This document shows positions 45,334 through 54,492 of a DNA stretch of 64,000 bases, one piece after another (positions within the stretch are counted from its first letter, which is position 1; each line of letters opens with the position of its first letter). Under the pieces are notes generated by a model. The model was given only the letters and a program-made list of their open reading frames with translations. It did not search any database and was not told the origin of the DNA. The stretch is taken from the NCBI GenBank assembly GCA_031180805.1, contig JAPSLL010000004.1, positions 36,643 to 100,642 on the forward strand, read 5' to 3'. This DNA comes from Bacillus sp. (in: firmicutes) (GTDB taxonomy: Bacteria > Bacillota > Bacilli > Bacillales > Bacillaceae). The translations under genes were made by a program, and so were the position numbers.

Positions 45334-46134
45334 ATGAAACAATCGATTTTATTTATTGGCGCAGGCCGTATGGCGGAATCTATTATAGCTGGATTATATC
45401 GTCAAAATGGTGGGAACTTAGTAAATGTGTTTGTCTCAAATCGAAACGATTCGAATAGATTACAATATTTAGTTAAAAAATATGAGGTAAAGATGGTAGC
45501 AGATTGGAAGGAGAAAATAAATGAAGTGGAAGTAATTGTTCTTGCTATTCCACCTGAACAACATCCAATCATTCTTAAGCAAATGAGTTTAATGATAACA
45601 AATCAATTTATCGTTACAATTGCTGCTGGGATAGGTCCAACATTTCTTGAGACATACCTCCCAGAAAAGAGCCCTGTAGCTTGGATGATGCCAAATACTG
45701 CTGCAGAAGTAGGGCATTCAATGACATTATTTACATATGGTAATCATGTAAAAGTGCAACATGAACAAACAATGGAATTTCTACTTAGTGCCATCGGTCA
45801 TTCACACTATTGTAGTGAAAATGATATCCACCTTTTAACAGCAATAACTGGTAGTGCACCAGCTTTTTTATACCTTTTTGTAGAATCGTTAATTGACACT
45901 ACCGAGCAATTAGGAGTGTCAAGAAAGGTAGCGTCTGAATTAGTAAGTGAAATGGTCTACGGTTCAATCGAAATGTTAAAAACAGGTCAAGTGCCTCAAG
46001 AACTAAGATGTCAAGTTACAACTCCTGGAGGTGCAACTGCTGAAGGGCTAAAAGTATTAAAAGAAGGTGGATTTGAGGAATTATTAAAAAAAGCTGTGTT
46101 AGCTACAAATAAGAAAGCAAAAGGAGAAAAATAA
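45334..46134 (+). CDS. proC: Pyrroline-5-carboxylate reductase family protein
   Basis: A 266-residue protein. The Rossmann motif is FIGAGRMAESI, followed by VSNRNDS, and the P5CR signature TPGGATAEGL lies near the C-terminus; ITGSAPAFLYLFVESL is the dimer helix. It should reduce pyrroline-5-carboxylate to proline with NADPH. Bacillus has several paralogues (proG, proH, proI, comER), so the exact one is uncertain. GAGAGG precedes the ATG. A candidate RNA with terminator lies upstream. Confidence 0.85.
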   Translation: MKQSILFIGAGRMAESIIAGLYRQNGGNLVNVFVSNRNDSNRLQYLVKKYEVKMVADWKEKINEVEVIVLAIPPEQHPIILKQMSLMITNQFIVTIAAGIGPTFLETYLPEKSPVAWMMPNTAAEVGHSMTLFTYGNHVKVQHEQTMEFLLSAIGHSHYCSENDIHLLTAITGSAPAFLYLFVESLIDTTEQLGVSRKVASELVSEMVYGSIEMLKTGQVPQELRCQVTTPGGATAEGLKVLKEGGFEELLKKAVLATNKKAKGEK

Positions 46135-46164
46135 TAAGTTCCTCCTTCTTTCAATGTAGATTAG

Positions 46165-46555
46165 TTAGTCACGATTTTTTTGTAAATACAGCTGATGCCT
46201 TTTCTTACTCGTTCTAAAAAATAAATTAGGGAGAGAGATATGCAATCTTCTGAAAACCGGTAAATAAAACGTATAATAGGCAAATTTAAAATGCTTCCAT
46301 TTAGGACAGGAATACGGTTTAAAATGTTCCCCAAGCTTTTTATATACAGTAATTTCATCAATTCCATTTCGATTTTCCGTATAGATTTTTACTACCTTTC
46401 CTTTAAGGGAGAGGTAGTAAAAAAACTGCTGCAAAATTTCCTTTACCGTGTAATGTCCACCCTTGTGGAGTCGAGCTAACATATGGACAGGGTCGAATAC
46501 AATTCTTACTATATATTTTAACGATATCAACTAAATCCTGTATTATAGTAGACAT
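46165..46555 (-). pseudogene. Frameshifted protein-kinase-like gene
   Basis: From ATG 46555 (GAGGTG six bases upstream) the frame reads MSTIIQDLVDIVKIYSKNC and then HGKGNFAAVF before a stop at 46403. Removing one T from the seven-T run (46419-46425) lets it continue as LKGKVVKIYTENRNGIDEI and TVYKKLGEH. Together these give a glycine-rich loop (GKGNFAAV), a beta-3 lysine (VVKIY) and a helix-C glutamate, as in small YrzF-like kinases. After KKLGEH the frame stops making sense and no catalytic loop follows, so it is a truncated or twice-broken remnant. Confidence 0.55.
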
Positions 46556-46723
46556 TTTAACACCTCTAAGTAAGCGATCTTATGTGAAATGTCTCGCATA
46601 AAGTGTTGATTGTCTATATTATAAAAAAAACCTATAACAAAAATTTGAAAGAAAGCTGAAGAGGATTCATGATTTATGTAGATTTTAGGAAGAGAAGTCT
46701 ATTTGAATTTTAAAAGACAAATA

Positions 46724-46752
46724 AAAAAGGCCAAAAAACAGCCTTTTTCATT
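46724..46752 (-). terminator. ydjO terminator
   Basis: On the minus strand AAAAAGGCTG-TTTTT-TGGCCTTTTTT, ending the YdjO-like gene. Confidence 0.75.
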
Positions 46753-46770
46753 TTCTAAACAATGTGTTTC

Positions 46771-46983
46771 TTATGATTCTTTTTTCATATGGATTGCTGA
46801 AAAATTTTCTAAGACAGGTAAAGTACGTTCATCTTCAACCATGGCGTGTCCACAAAGAGGACAATCAGGATTGTCGTTTGATTTAAAATTATCCCTCATC
46901 CAGCCATTACATTCTTCTGAACCACAAGACCAAACTTTTAAGCTTACCTCAGGTGGTTTTTCAACTTGCTGCTGAAATCTCAT
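46771..46983 (-). CDS. ydjO: YdjO-like cold-inducible zinc protein
   Basis: A 70-residue protein with SCGSEECNGWMRDNF and NPDCPLCGHAM, a four-cysteine zinc site (CxxxxC...CxxC), followed by TLPVLENFS. This matches the YdjO family of Bacillus, reported as cold-inducible. AAAGGAT precedes the ATG. The exact function is unknown. Confidence 0.85.
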   Translation of the reverse strand: MRFQQQVEKPPEVSLKVWSCGSEECNGWMRDNFKSNDNPDCPLCGHAMVEDERTLPVLENFSAIHMKKES

Positions 46984-47100
46984 TTAAACACATCCTTTAG
47001 AAAGGAGATTAAGTTCTAAATACATTATACACTTATTTTCTGAAAATATGTATAAAAATTACCAAGGCGTTTCCAACTTTAACTAATTGGTAGAAAGGAC

Positions 47101-47280
47101 TTATTCTTCAACAAGCTCGGAAACCGCCACTTGTGTTCTCTCTTCAAGCGGACCTCTTAAATGACAAGTAACTAATCCTTCAGTTTCATGTAATTCATCA
47201 ATCCAAATTGATGCTCCATTGTATAACACTTTAATATCTGCTGAAGAAGATAAAATTTGCTTAACTCGATTAATGTCCAT
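47101..47280 (-). CDS. sspH: H-type small acid-soluble spore protein
   Basis: A 59-residue protein opening MDINRVKQILSSSADIKVLY with NGASIWIDEL, the SspH family pattern. The C-terminal half is acidic. H-type SASPs are minor forespore proteins made under sigma-G. AGGAGG lies seven bases before the ATG. Upstream, TGGATA (47334-47339) and AAAAATA 18 bases on resemble a sigma-G promoter placed at the end of the neighbouring gene. Confidence 0.9.
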   Translation of the reverse strand: MDINRVKQILSSSADIKVLYNGASIWIDELHETEGLVTCHLRGPLEERTQVAVSELVEE

Positions 47281-47350
47281 CTTTTAACCTCCTAAGTTAT
47301 TCTCTACATATTTTTCTCAAAACATTGTAAATTTATCCATGAATAAATGT

Positions 47351-48487
47351 TTATGTTTTTGTTACTTTTCTCCAAAACCACTCAATCGGTCCTTTTTTAA
47401 ATTTTAATAGCCAAATATAACTAACTATCGTTTGGACTGCAAATATAAGAACGCATAATAGAGTACCTTCTATCAAACTGAGCTTTCCATATAAGTCGAA
47501 AATTCTTATCATTCCTATAGAAATTAATGATTGGAAAAGATAGTTTGTTAATGACATGCGTCCAACATATTGAAAGGGGAGGAGTAATTTTTTCCATTTC
47601 TCCTTTATTACCCATATGTATAAGGTACACATATATAAAATGCTTAAAGTAACACCACTTAAGCTCGTTACAAATTGGCTTATCGAATGTTGAATTGGTG
47701 AAGTAAATATGTGAGTAGTCAAAAAACTAAAGTTTGTAATCACTAATAATAAGCTAATAATAGAACACCAAACGATAACTTTTTTTAGTAATCGTTTATT
47801 TTGTAATGAGATGGTATAAAGGTTTTTCTTGCCAGCATATAAGCCTAATAAGAAAAAACCTAATATAGGAAAAATAGATATTGGTAATTGAAAAAGGATT
47901 GGAATAATTTCTATTTGTAAATGAGAGAAGAACCAATGAATGTACGAATCACTTTGATAAAGTGTGATATATGCTTTAATATTTTCATTAATGAATCCTT
48001 CGTCGTAAATATATCCTATTGAGCTAAATATTGTACTTAAGAGCACAAGATGATAAGTAAAAAGCAATATCATTGACCATATTAGGATTTGCTTTGGTTT
48101 TAGGTGGTAAAAAGGTATTAGCATAATGCCAGTTAATGCGTAAGCATGAAGAATATCACCATACCAAAGAAAAAAGAAATGACAAAGACCAATTAATAAA
48201 AGGACGATCATTCGTTTTATATAGAAAGATACAGGATATTTGGAAAGGAACAAGTAAAAGCTTAATCCGAAAAGAAATGAAAAGATTGGATAAAATTTCA
48301 TTTCAATAAACAAATTTAGAAAAATTGCTAGTCCTTTTTCAAATTCTGTATAGCTTTGCGAAAGACCGAAAAATGAGTACATAAACTGTGGAGAGTGGAA
48401 GCTAGGCATATTTATAAGAAAAATACCTAAAAGCGCAACCCCACGAATAATATCTAATTGCAATATTCGATTTTGATTATTTGTCAA
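47351..48487 (-). CDS. DUF418-family membrane protein
   Basis: A 378-residue membrane protein with about nine or ten helices. It opens with ILQLDIIRGVALLGIFLINM, the heparan-acetyltransferase/DUF418-like start, and ends with the DUF418 part including YVGRMSLTNYLFQSL and PIEWFWR. Probably an acyl-transfer or transport role, not established. Two TTG starts are possible: 48487, with GGATG at good distance, and 48493. Confidence 0.88.
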   Translation of the reverse strand: MTNNQNRILQLDIIRGVALLGIFLINMPSFHSPQFMYSFFGLSQSYTEFEKGLAIFLNLFIEMKFYPIFSFLFGLSFYLFLSKYPVSFYIKRMIVLLLIGLCHFFFLWYGDILHAYALTGIMLIPFYHLKPKQILIWSMILLFTYHLVLLSTIFSSIGYIYDEGFINENIKAYITLYQSDSYIHWFFSHLQIEIIPILFQLPISIFPILGFFLLGLYAGKKNLYTISLQNKRLLKKVIVWCSIISLLLVITNFSFLTTHIFTSPIQHSISQFVTSLSGVTLSILYMCTLYIWVIKEKWKKLLLPFQYVGRMSLTNYLFQSLISIGMIRIFDLYGKLSLIEGTLLCVLIFAVQTIVSYIWLLKFKKGPIEWFWRKVTKT

Positions 48488-48764
48488 GTTCAATCATCCT
48501 TTACGATACTTATCCCTTTTTAAAGTAAGCGATAAAATGGCTATTTACAAGATATTTTAAAGAAAACGTATGAGTATCTTGCAAGTAAAGGAGTATAAGT
48601 AGTTAGAGGAAGAAAATGATGACACTGTTCGTTGCTTAGGTAGAGAAACAATGAAATTGAACTATTTTGAAAAAAAGGTATTCAGAATATTTTATGCATT
48701 CATTTTTGAATCTTAGCCATACTAGAAAAGTGGAAAAATAACTAAATGGCTAAGGAGGAAGAAT

Positions 48765-49388
48765 ATGTTAAGAAAGTTTTTGGTGGCAACATTGATTATG
48801 CTTTTTATCGTACCATCAGTGACAAATGGACAAACTAAAAGCTATAAAGAAGCACCATTTGAATTTTATAAGGTTTCTCCAGGAGATACATTTTGGTACA
48901 TAGCTAAGCGATACGGTTTAGACTATAGACAATTAATGCAATTAAATCCAAATGTCGAGCCTAGGAATATGCATGTAGGTGAAGTGATTCGTCTTAAGGC
49001 ATCTGCACAAAGTCCTAGTGGTTTCCAAGAACAAGTTGTACAATTGGTAAACCAAGAAAGAGCTAAAGCAGGATTAAGAGCATTATCACATCGAGCTGAT
49101 GTGAAAAATGTAGCACAGAAAAAAGCAGAAGATATGATTAATTCAAATTACTTTTCACATACTAGCCCAAACTATGGTTCACCTTTCGATATGTTAAAAA
49201 CATTTGGAGTTAGTTACTCCTCTGCAGGTGAAAATATTGCAAAAGGCCAAAAAACACCGCAAGAGGTAATGAATGCATGGATGAATTCATCTGGCCATCG
49301 CGCAAATATATTAAAGCCAGAATATGACACAATTGGTGTTGGTTTTTATCATGGTGCTTGGGTACAAATGTTTATAAAGGCAAGATAA
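48765..49388 (+). CDS. Secreted LysM-CAP domain protein
   Basis: A 207-residue protein. The signal peptide ends about residue 23 (VTNGQTKS). A LysM domain (about 34-77, SPGDTFWYIAKRYGLDYRQL) binds wall or coat peptidoglycan. The CAP/SCP domain (about 88-207) has YFSHTSPN, GENIAKG and SGHRANILKPEY. The layout resembles YkwD and spore-associated CAP proteins of Bacillus. Enzymatic activity is unknown. AAGGAGG precedes the ATG. Confidence 0.92.
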   Translation: MLRKFLVATLIMLFIVPSVTNGQTKSYKEAPFEFYKVSPGDTFWYIAKRYGLDYRQLMQLNPNVEPRNMHVGEVIRLKASAQSPSGFQEQVVQLVNQERAKAGLRALSHRADVKNVAQKKAEDMINSNYFSHTSPNYGSPFDMLKTFGVSYSSAGENIAKGQKTPQEVMNAWMNSSGHRANILKPEYDTIGVGFYHGAWVQMFIKAR

Positions 49389-49390
49389 GA

Positions 49391-49436
49391 AAAAACAGTA
49401 GAGGCAGTGGGGAACCATTGTCGCTACTGTTTTTGT
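49391..49436 (+). terminator. Terminator after CAP gene
   Basis: AACAGTAGAGGCAGTGG pairs with CCATTGTCGCTACTGTT, followed by TTTG. Confidence 0.75.
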
Positions 49437-49446
49437 TTGTTTTACA

Positions 49447-49620
49447 TTATTTATCAAAAACATCTCTTCCTGTTGCACCTATATAGGAGTCTGTATTACC
49501 TCTTGAATTTTCATCCTTTTTTATTTCCTTTTTGTGCGCATTTTTTTGGTCAGAGCCAAGATACACGGATTTATGACGGGCTTCAGCCTGGATAAACTCA
49601 TTAAAATCTTCATTAATCAT
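49447..49620 (-). CDS. Small hydrophilic protein, unknown
   Basis: A 57-residue highly charged protein (MINEDFNEFIQAEARHKSV) with no hydrophobic helix and the ending SYIGATGRDVFDK. AAGGGGTG lies before ATG 49620; a GTG nine bases upstream overlaps that box. It lies between sporulation genes and may be a small spore protein, but it matches no SASP class I know. Confidence 0.65.
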   Translation of the reverse strand: MINEDFNEFIQAEARHKSVYLGSDQKNAHKKEIKKDENSRGNTDSYIGATGRDVFDK

Positions 49621-49686
49621 TTCTTTCACCCCTTATAAATTAGTTCCACTTGTTTATCATTACCAGCTTATCTCGTTTCATGAATG

Positions 49687-49718
49687 AAAAAGGCACCTAA
49701 AAAGGTGCCTTTTTTAGC
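49687..49718 (-). terminator. SASP gene terminator
   Basis: AAAGGCACC-TTTTT-AGGTGCCTTTTT on the minus strand directly downstream of the SASP gene. Confidence 0.9.
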
Positions 49719-49739
49719 CAATAGTGTATGAAGTTTTTA

Positions 49740-49946
49740 TTATCGAGTTCCGCCACTCATTTGTTGTTGAGCGAAAGATACTAAACGTTTTGTGATTTCT
49801 CCACCAACAGATCCATTTGCACGAGATGTTGTTTCTGCACCAAGGTTAACGCCAAATTCTGATGCGATTTCTAATTTCATTTGATCAAGAGCTTGTGCTG
49901 CACCAGGTACCAATAGTTGGTTTGAATTATTACCGTTACTTGCCAT
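49740..49946 (-). CDS. Alpha/beta-type small acid-soluble spore protein
   Basis: A 68-residue SASP. The two conserved blocks are present: [17 protein letters not shown], holding the GPR protease site at E-I-A-S-E, and [17 protein letters not shown]. It coats and protects DNA in the spore and feeds amino acids at germination. AAGGAG precedes the ATG. Which of sspA-sspD it corresponds to cannot be told. Confidence 0.95.
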   Translation of the reverse strand: MASNGNNSNQLLVPGAAQALDQMKLEIASEFGVNLGAETTSRANGSVGGEITKRLVSFAQQQMSGGTR

Positions 49947-49974
49947 GTTAAACCATCTCCTTATGAATAGTTGT

Positions 49975-50074
49975 TGTTTGGTGGGTTAGGCTGGAATTGC
50001 ACCATGCTTTATCCTCTAGGCTAACCCGTTGCTGCTTTGAAATATATTTTGTTTCAAAAGAATAAAATTATTCA
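49975..50074 (-). promoter_or_regulatory. SASP promoter (sigma-G-like) and leader hairpin
   Basis: On the minus strand TGAATA (50074-50069), 17 bases, CAAAATA (50051-50045) fits a sigma-G promoter. The leader then holds a hairpin with arms GGGTTAGCCT and AGCCTAACCC (one mismatch; forward 49984-50029), whose 3' arm lies near the ribosome box. The rest up to 50281 is AT-rich without features. Confidence 0.6.
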
Positions 50075-50281
50075 CTCATTTTATTTTTCCATATATTTTC
50101 TTTGAACATTAAAGTATCTTTTAAAAGTTTTTTGAGTGAAAGTATCATTAATTTCTCACAGCTTTGTTGATTTTATTCACATATTAACAAGCAGATATTA
50201 CCAGCTTATTAGAATTTAATAGGCTAACTTTCATTTTTATGAGAGATAATATAATCGCTATTATTTTAGAGGGGTGTTTAT

Positions 50282-51061
50282 ATGACAAATTTTGCTTATA
50301 TTGATGGGAAAAAAATTGCTTATGATGATATTGGCTCCGGAATACCAATCGTTTTTATACATCCTCCAGGAATGGGAAGGTACGTTTTTCATTATCAATA
50401 TAAACTTCAGAAGAAATTTAGAGTGATCTTTCCAGATTTATCAGGTCATGGTGACAGTGATAGGCTACATGAACATGAGAATTTAATTGTGGAGTATGGA
50501 AATGAGATAATATCTTTGTTAGATACATTACACCTTTCTACTGCAGTAATTTGTGGTTATTCAGCTGGTGGGACAATTGCACAGTATCTTGCAACCCATT
50601 TTCAGGATAGAGTAAAGGGCGTGATTTTATTTGGGGGTTACCCTGCTGTTTATAATACTTTGCTTGCGATAGAGCATAAACTAGGGTTCTATATGGCAGA
50701 AAATCATCCAAATTTGTATGCGACAATTCTAGCAAAAAGTCATACGAAAAATAAAACAGTTAGAAAGCAATTAATAAAACATATGAAAAAGTCACAAAAG
50801 GAAATTTGGGCTCGCTATTATGAAGAGGTTTTACATACAAATTTTTATGATGAGATTGATAAATTAACCATGCCAATTTTACTTATTTACGGAACGAGAT
50901 CGGATGTATTTAATCGCTATAATCGAATTTTTCGCAAAAAGAACAAGCGAATAAGGATTGTATTTTTTAAGCGAACAAATCACCAAACATTGACAAAAAG
51001 GTGGAAATTAGCAAATGAAGAAATCCTTCGATTTTGTAATGGGATATCGACAAGGAAATAA
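50282..51061 (+). CDS. Alpha/beta-hydrolase fold protein
   Basis: A 259-residue hydrolase. HPPGMG is the oxyanion segment, GYSAGG the nucleophile elbow (Ser94), with acid Asp in YGTRSDVFN and His in KRTNHQTL. It belongs to the same fold as the protein at 647-1435 but with low similarity. Cytoplasmic; substrate unknown. GAGGGGTG precedes the ATG. Confidence 0.88.
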   Translation: MTNFAYIDGKKIAYDDIGSGIPIVFIHPPGMGRYVFHYQYKLQKKFRVIFPDLSGHGDSDRLHEHENLIVEYGNEIISLLDTLHLSTAVICGYSAGGTIAQYLATHFQDRVKGVILFGGYPAVYNTLLAIEHKLGFYMAENHPNLYATILAKSHTKNKTVRKQLIKHMKKSQKEIWARYYEEVLHTNFYDEIDKLTMPILLIYGTRSDVFNRYNRIFRKKNKRIRIVFFKRTNHQTLTKRWKLANEEILRFCNGISTRK

Positions 51062-51193
51062 AAAAAATGTCGATTTTTAAGAAAAATTTTGTTTTTTTGC
51101 AGGAATTTAGATGATAAGTCTATAATTTATTAATGAAGATATTTTATGTATATATCTAAGACAAACATTGCGGTGCTTTAAGGAGAGAGAAAA

Positions 51194-52240
51194 ATGAAAA
51201 TTACAACAACAAATTTCGGAGAACATGAAGGGAATACGATTTATTCTTATAAACTTGAAAATAATCAAGGAATGAGCATTTCATGTATTACATTAGGGTG
51301 TATTATCACGGAAATACAAACTCCTAATCAAAATGGAGAAATTGAAAACGTTGTCCTAGGATATGATGATGTAGCCTCTTACCTAGAAAGAACAAATTAT
51401 TTCGGTGCTGTCGTTGGTAGAGTGGCTGGAAGAATTGATAAAGGTGAATTTGAACTTAATGGGCAACAATATTCATTGCCACAAAATGAAAATACGAATC
51501 ATTTGCATGGTGGACCAAATGGTTTTGATAGACAAGTATGGGATGCTGAATTAATTGAGACTGAAAGTGAAGTAGGTGTTGAATTTTCGTATCTCAGTAA
51601 AGACGGAGAAGCTGGCTATCCAGGTAATTTAACTGTTAAAGTCTCATATTTGTTGAATAACGAAAATGAATTATATATCAAATATTATGCAACAACTGAT
51701 AAGGATACATTGGTAAATTTAACAAATCATACGTATTTTAATTTATCTGGAAATGTAAAAAAAGATATATTGTCACATCAATTAAAAATTAAAAGTCAAA
51801 AAATACTTGAGCTTAACAATGGTTTTATTCCGACTGGTGAATTTTTAAATGTTGAAAGTACACCATTTGACTTTAGAGATGGTAAAAAAATAGAAGAAGC
51901 AGTATTGTCAGAGCATCCTCAAATTAAATTAGTTGGACAAGGGATAGACCATCCATTTTTATTAGATGAAAATCATAATGAAGAAATCATGTTAGCTGAC
52001 AAAGAAAGCGGAAGAAAGCTAGTAATTGAGACAGATGAACAAAGTGTCGTTGTGTATACATCAAATATGTTGGATGATAGCTTTAAGGTAAGAGATGTTC
52101 AATCAAAAAAATACTTAGCTATTTGTTTAGAAACACAAGGGCTTCCAGACTCAATTCATCACCCGAAATTTTCACCATGTATTATAAAGGCTGGAGAAGA
52201 GTATAAAACAACTACAAAGTATAAGTTTACTACAATTTAA
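51194..52240 (+). CDS. galM: Galactose mutarotase (aldose 1-epimerase)
   Basis: A 348-residue beta-sandwich enzyme interconverting alpha and beta anomers of aldohexoses. Motifs: GAVVGRVAGRI, NTNHLHGGPNGFDRQVW (first catalytic His), NLTNHTYFNLSG (second His) and CLETQGLPDS (catalytic Glu). GAGAGAG precedes the ATG. No other galactose genes are near. A terminator follows. Confidence 0.95.
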   Translation: MKITTTNFGEHEGNTIYSYKLENNQGMSISCITLGCIITEIQTPNQNGEIENVVLGYDDVASYLERTNYFGAVVGRVAGRIDKGEFELNGQQYSLPQNENTNHLHGGPNGFDRQVWDAELIETESEVGVEFSYLSKDGEAGYPGNLTVKVSYLLNNENELYIKYYATTDKDTLVNLTNHTYFNLSGNVKKDILSHQLKIKSQKILELNNGFIPTGEFLNVESTPFDFRDGKKIEEAVLSEHPQIKLVGQGIDHPFLLDENHNEEIMLADKESGRKLVIETDEQSVVVYTSNMLDDSFKVRDVQSKKYLAICLETQGLPDSIHHPKFSPCIIKAGEEYKTTTKYKFTTI

Positions 52241-52254
52241 TAAAGCCCTTTTTT

Positions 52255-52298
52255 AAAAGAATGAAATCAGACGGTTTCATTCTTTTCATTTTTCTTTA
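52255..52298 (+). terminator. galM terminator
   Basis: AAAAGAATGAAA-TCAGACGG-TTTCATTCTTTT then a T-rich tail. Confidence 0.8.
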
Positions 52299-52441
52299 AA
52301 TAATTAACAAATGAATAAGAAAATGAAGGCTCCTCCACATAATTTCATATCTCAAGTAAAGACTAATTTAAGAAAAAATCGTATCAGATCGATTCTTTAC
52401 ATAATAGTTGTTTTATGATTTCTATGAAAGGAGCAAGAGCT

Positions 52442-52756
52442 ATGATTTTTTATGCTTGTGTGAAATATGCAGAGGAGCATCCAGAGACATATCAAGGTAT
52501 TGAAGTGACCACTATTGGAAATTCAGATGATGTTGTGGCAAAATTTAATTCATACGATCCACTACAGGATTATCATAATTTTGTAAGCTGGTCTGAAGGT
52601 GTTGGCGAGGACAATGTGGGATTTTGTGATAGTTTAAAGCATTTTGCGAAGGATTATCACGAGATTTCTTATGATGCTGCAGAAGAGATGTTAAAAATGA
52701 TTTATGGTGATCATCAAGATTGTGAAGAAGTAGAAAGCAGATTTTTATCTCACTAA
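52442..52756 (+). CDS. Hypothetical acidic protein
   Basis: A 104-residue acidic soluble protein (MIFYACVKYAEEHPETYQGI), rich in Asp, Glu, His and Tyr, no membrane segment. AAAGGAG lies seven bases before ATG 52442; a longer reading from 52415 has none. No family recognised; HxxxC-like residues near the end (DHQDCEEVE) might bind metal, which is speculation. Confidence 0.72.
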   Translation: MIFYACVKYAEEHPETYQGIEVTTIGNSDDVVAKFNSYDPLQDYHNFVSWSEGVGEDNVGFCDSLKHFAKDYHEISYDAAEEMLKMIYGDHQDCEEVESRFLSH

Positions 52757-52830
52757 TTCAAATGCTAAAAAGGGCTAAACTTTATACATTCCTGTAGCAG
52801 ATTAACCCTATTAGCGGTTATCATTCATTT

Positions 52831-53604
52831 TCATCCAACAGTTTCCTTTTTCTTTTTCTCACTTTCAGTGTCATGATTATGTTTGAAATTTGCTTTGTTA
52901 AATAATTTAAAGATATAACCGGATACTTGCTTATAATTTTCTTCAATTTTTTCAACAACATAATTAATTCGTTCAAATAATGTTGCTCTTAAACTATCCA
53001 TATCGCGAGCCATTTTTTGATGAATGGCATCTTGACTTTCAACACGCTCTAATATTGTTTGATGAAAAGATTCTTGAAGCTCTAAATTATTTTTTATTGA
53101 CTCATTTACATTCAATTGCTCTGCCAATTGTTCATGAAACTGACTATGGTGAGCTTCGAAATGCTCTACTTTTTTTGTTAACTGATGTAGTGTTGTATCC
53201 TGTATTGTTAATTGGTCGATGATCGCTTGGTTTAACAATTCATCTTTCTTATGCCTTTCTAATAGACCGTGATTAGCGGTGTTTAGTGTTTCGAAGCGTG
53301 AAATTAATTCATTATGTGCTTCCTCTTGTTTAATTATATAATTTTTCAACGGCTCAATCCGTTCCTCGTGTAATTGTAAATGCTTATATACATGGTTGAA
53401 TTGGTTTTGTTGTTCTGAATTCGTTTTAGAGATAAGCCTGTTTACCTCTTTTGTAGCATTAGTTAATGACGAATTTAATTCTGCTTGAAGATATATAAAT
53501 TCTTGTAAATAATTGCGACGGAAGGTTTGTTGATTAGAATTTGCTTGTATATTTTTGGTGTTTATAAATAAAGGCGGATTATCGTCCTTTTTACTATATA
53601 CCAA
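52831..53604 (-). CDS. Coiled-coil protein, unknown
   Basis: A 257-residue soluble protein that is almost wholly heptad-repeat coiled coil from about residue 30 to 225, rich in Glu, Gln, Leu, His and Asn. Loose 28-30-residue repeats occur (LELQESFHQTILERVESQDA; similar LTIQDTTLHQLTKKVEHFEA). The C-terminus is basic-acidic (HNHDTESEKKKKETVG). GGAGGAG precedes the start. No family recognised; perhaps a scaffold or spore/envelope structural protein. Confidence 0.72.
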   Translation of the reverse strand: MVYSKKDDNPPLFINTKNIQANSNQQTFRRNYLQEFIYLQAELNSSLTNATKEVNRLISKTNSEQQNQFNHVYKHLQLHEERIEPLKNYIIKQEEAHNELISRFETLNTANHGLLERHKKDELLNQAIIDQLTIQDTTLHQLTKKVEHFEAHHSQFHEQLAEQLNVNESIKNNLELQESFHQTILERVESQDAIHQKMARDMDSLRATLFERINYVVEKIEENYKQVSGYIFKLFNKANFKHNHDTESEKKKKETVG

Positions 53605-53803
53605 AAGATCTCTCCTCCTTTTTTTGAAGAAAATGATGTTAATATCCTATGAGAGATAACCAAATTTTGATAACAACTTTCATGAAAAATGAAAATATGG
53701 CTAAAAATAAGGACATACTAGGTTTGTTTAACGCCTTAAGAAATTTAAAAGTACTTTAATTTCTTTGAGGAAAAGTGAGGAAGTATGAAAGGGTGAAAGA
53801 AGG

Positions 53804-54427
53804 ATGAGTATGGAATGGTTTGATAGGATAAGTGCAGAATTACAAGATCATCTCGAATCAATTTGTGAAAAATATGATCAAGTTGGTCATATGTCCATCG
53901 ATAGGGGGGCTAAGCATCCAAGAATTGAGTTTTTTGTTGAAACAGAGGATGATGAGCGAGATTACTTCTGTACGCTTTGCTTTGACCCTTACAATGTTGA
54001 ATTTTACATTGAATCATTTGATTTTGAATATGATCAAATGTCTCGTACGATCCTATCTGATATTGAAGAAATCATTGATGCAGTTCACGAAAGTTTTCAT
54101 CTGTATATGAATGATGAAGATGAAGAGGATTATGATGAGTCTCTAGATGTAGAAGAAGATAATGTTCTTGAGGAAATAGATGTAGAGTGGGAAACACCAG
54201 AGGTTACTGCTTTTATGCATGAGGATGAAGTGGAAGTAACATATCAATTCGGTATTATTCAAGAGACTGGTGACGGTGTTCTTAAAAGAATAAATCGGAT
54301 AAAAACAGACGATGATCAGCTCATTAAAGATGAAACAAATTTTATTTTTAGTAAGGAAGAAGCAAGTACAATTATCGCGATGATCGCAAGTCATATGGAT
54401 TCTTTATCAGAGTTTGATTTTCAATAA
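53804..54427 (+). CDS. Hypothetical acidic protein
   Basis: A 207-residue protein with two related-looking halves of beta-rich sequence (HPRIEFFVETEDDERDYFCT; EVTAFMHEDEVEVTYQFGI) joined by a very acidic linker (DEDEEDYDESLDVEEDNVLEE, about 105-125). No signal or membrane segment. GAAAGAAGG precedes the ATG; a terminator follows. No family recognised. Confidence 0.75.
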   Translation: MSMEWFDRISAELQDHLESICEKYDQVGHMSIDRGAKHPRIEFFVETEDDERDYFCTLCFDPYNVEFYIESFDFEYDQMSRTILSDIEEIIDAVHESFHLYMNDEDEEDYDESLDVEEDNVLEEIDVEWETPEVTAFMHEDEVEVTYQFGIIQETGDGVLKRINRIKTDDDQLIKDETNFIFSKEEASTIIAMIASHMDSLSEFDFQ

Positions 54428-54460
54428 GAGTGAAATTTTTATAGCAAAAAGTAGCAGATT

Positions 54461-54492
54461 GAAGTTAACATTTCCTGTTAACTTCTTTTCGT
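54461..54492 (+). terminator. Terminator
   Basis: GAAGTTAACA-TTTCC-TGTTAACTTC followed by TTTT. Confidence 0.85.

Noticed and set aside
46161-46367. 68-codon Leu/Ile-rich frame overlapping the kinase-like pseudogene
   Set aside because: No ribosome box; it overlaps the better-supported frame, though it may contain part of the original gene after a second frameshift.
49407-49595. 62-codon plus-strand frame after the CAP gene
   Set aside because: It overlaps a terminator and the opposite-strand small gene, which has a better ribosome box.
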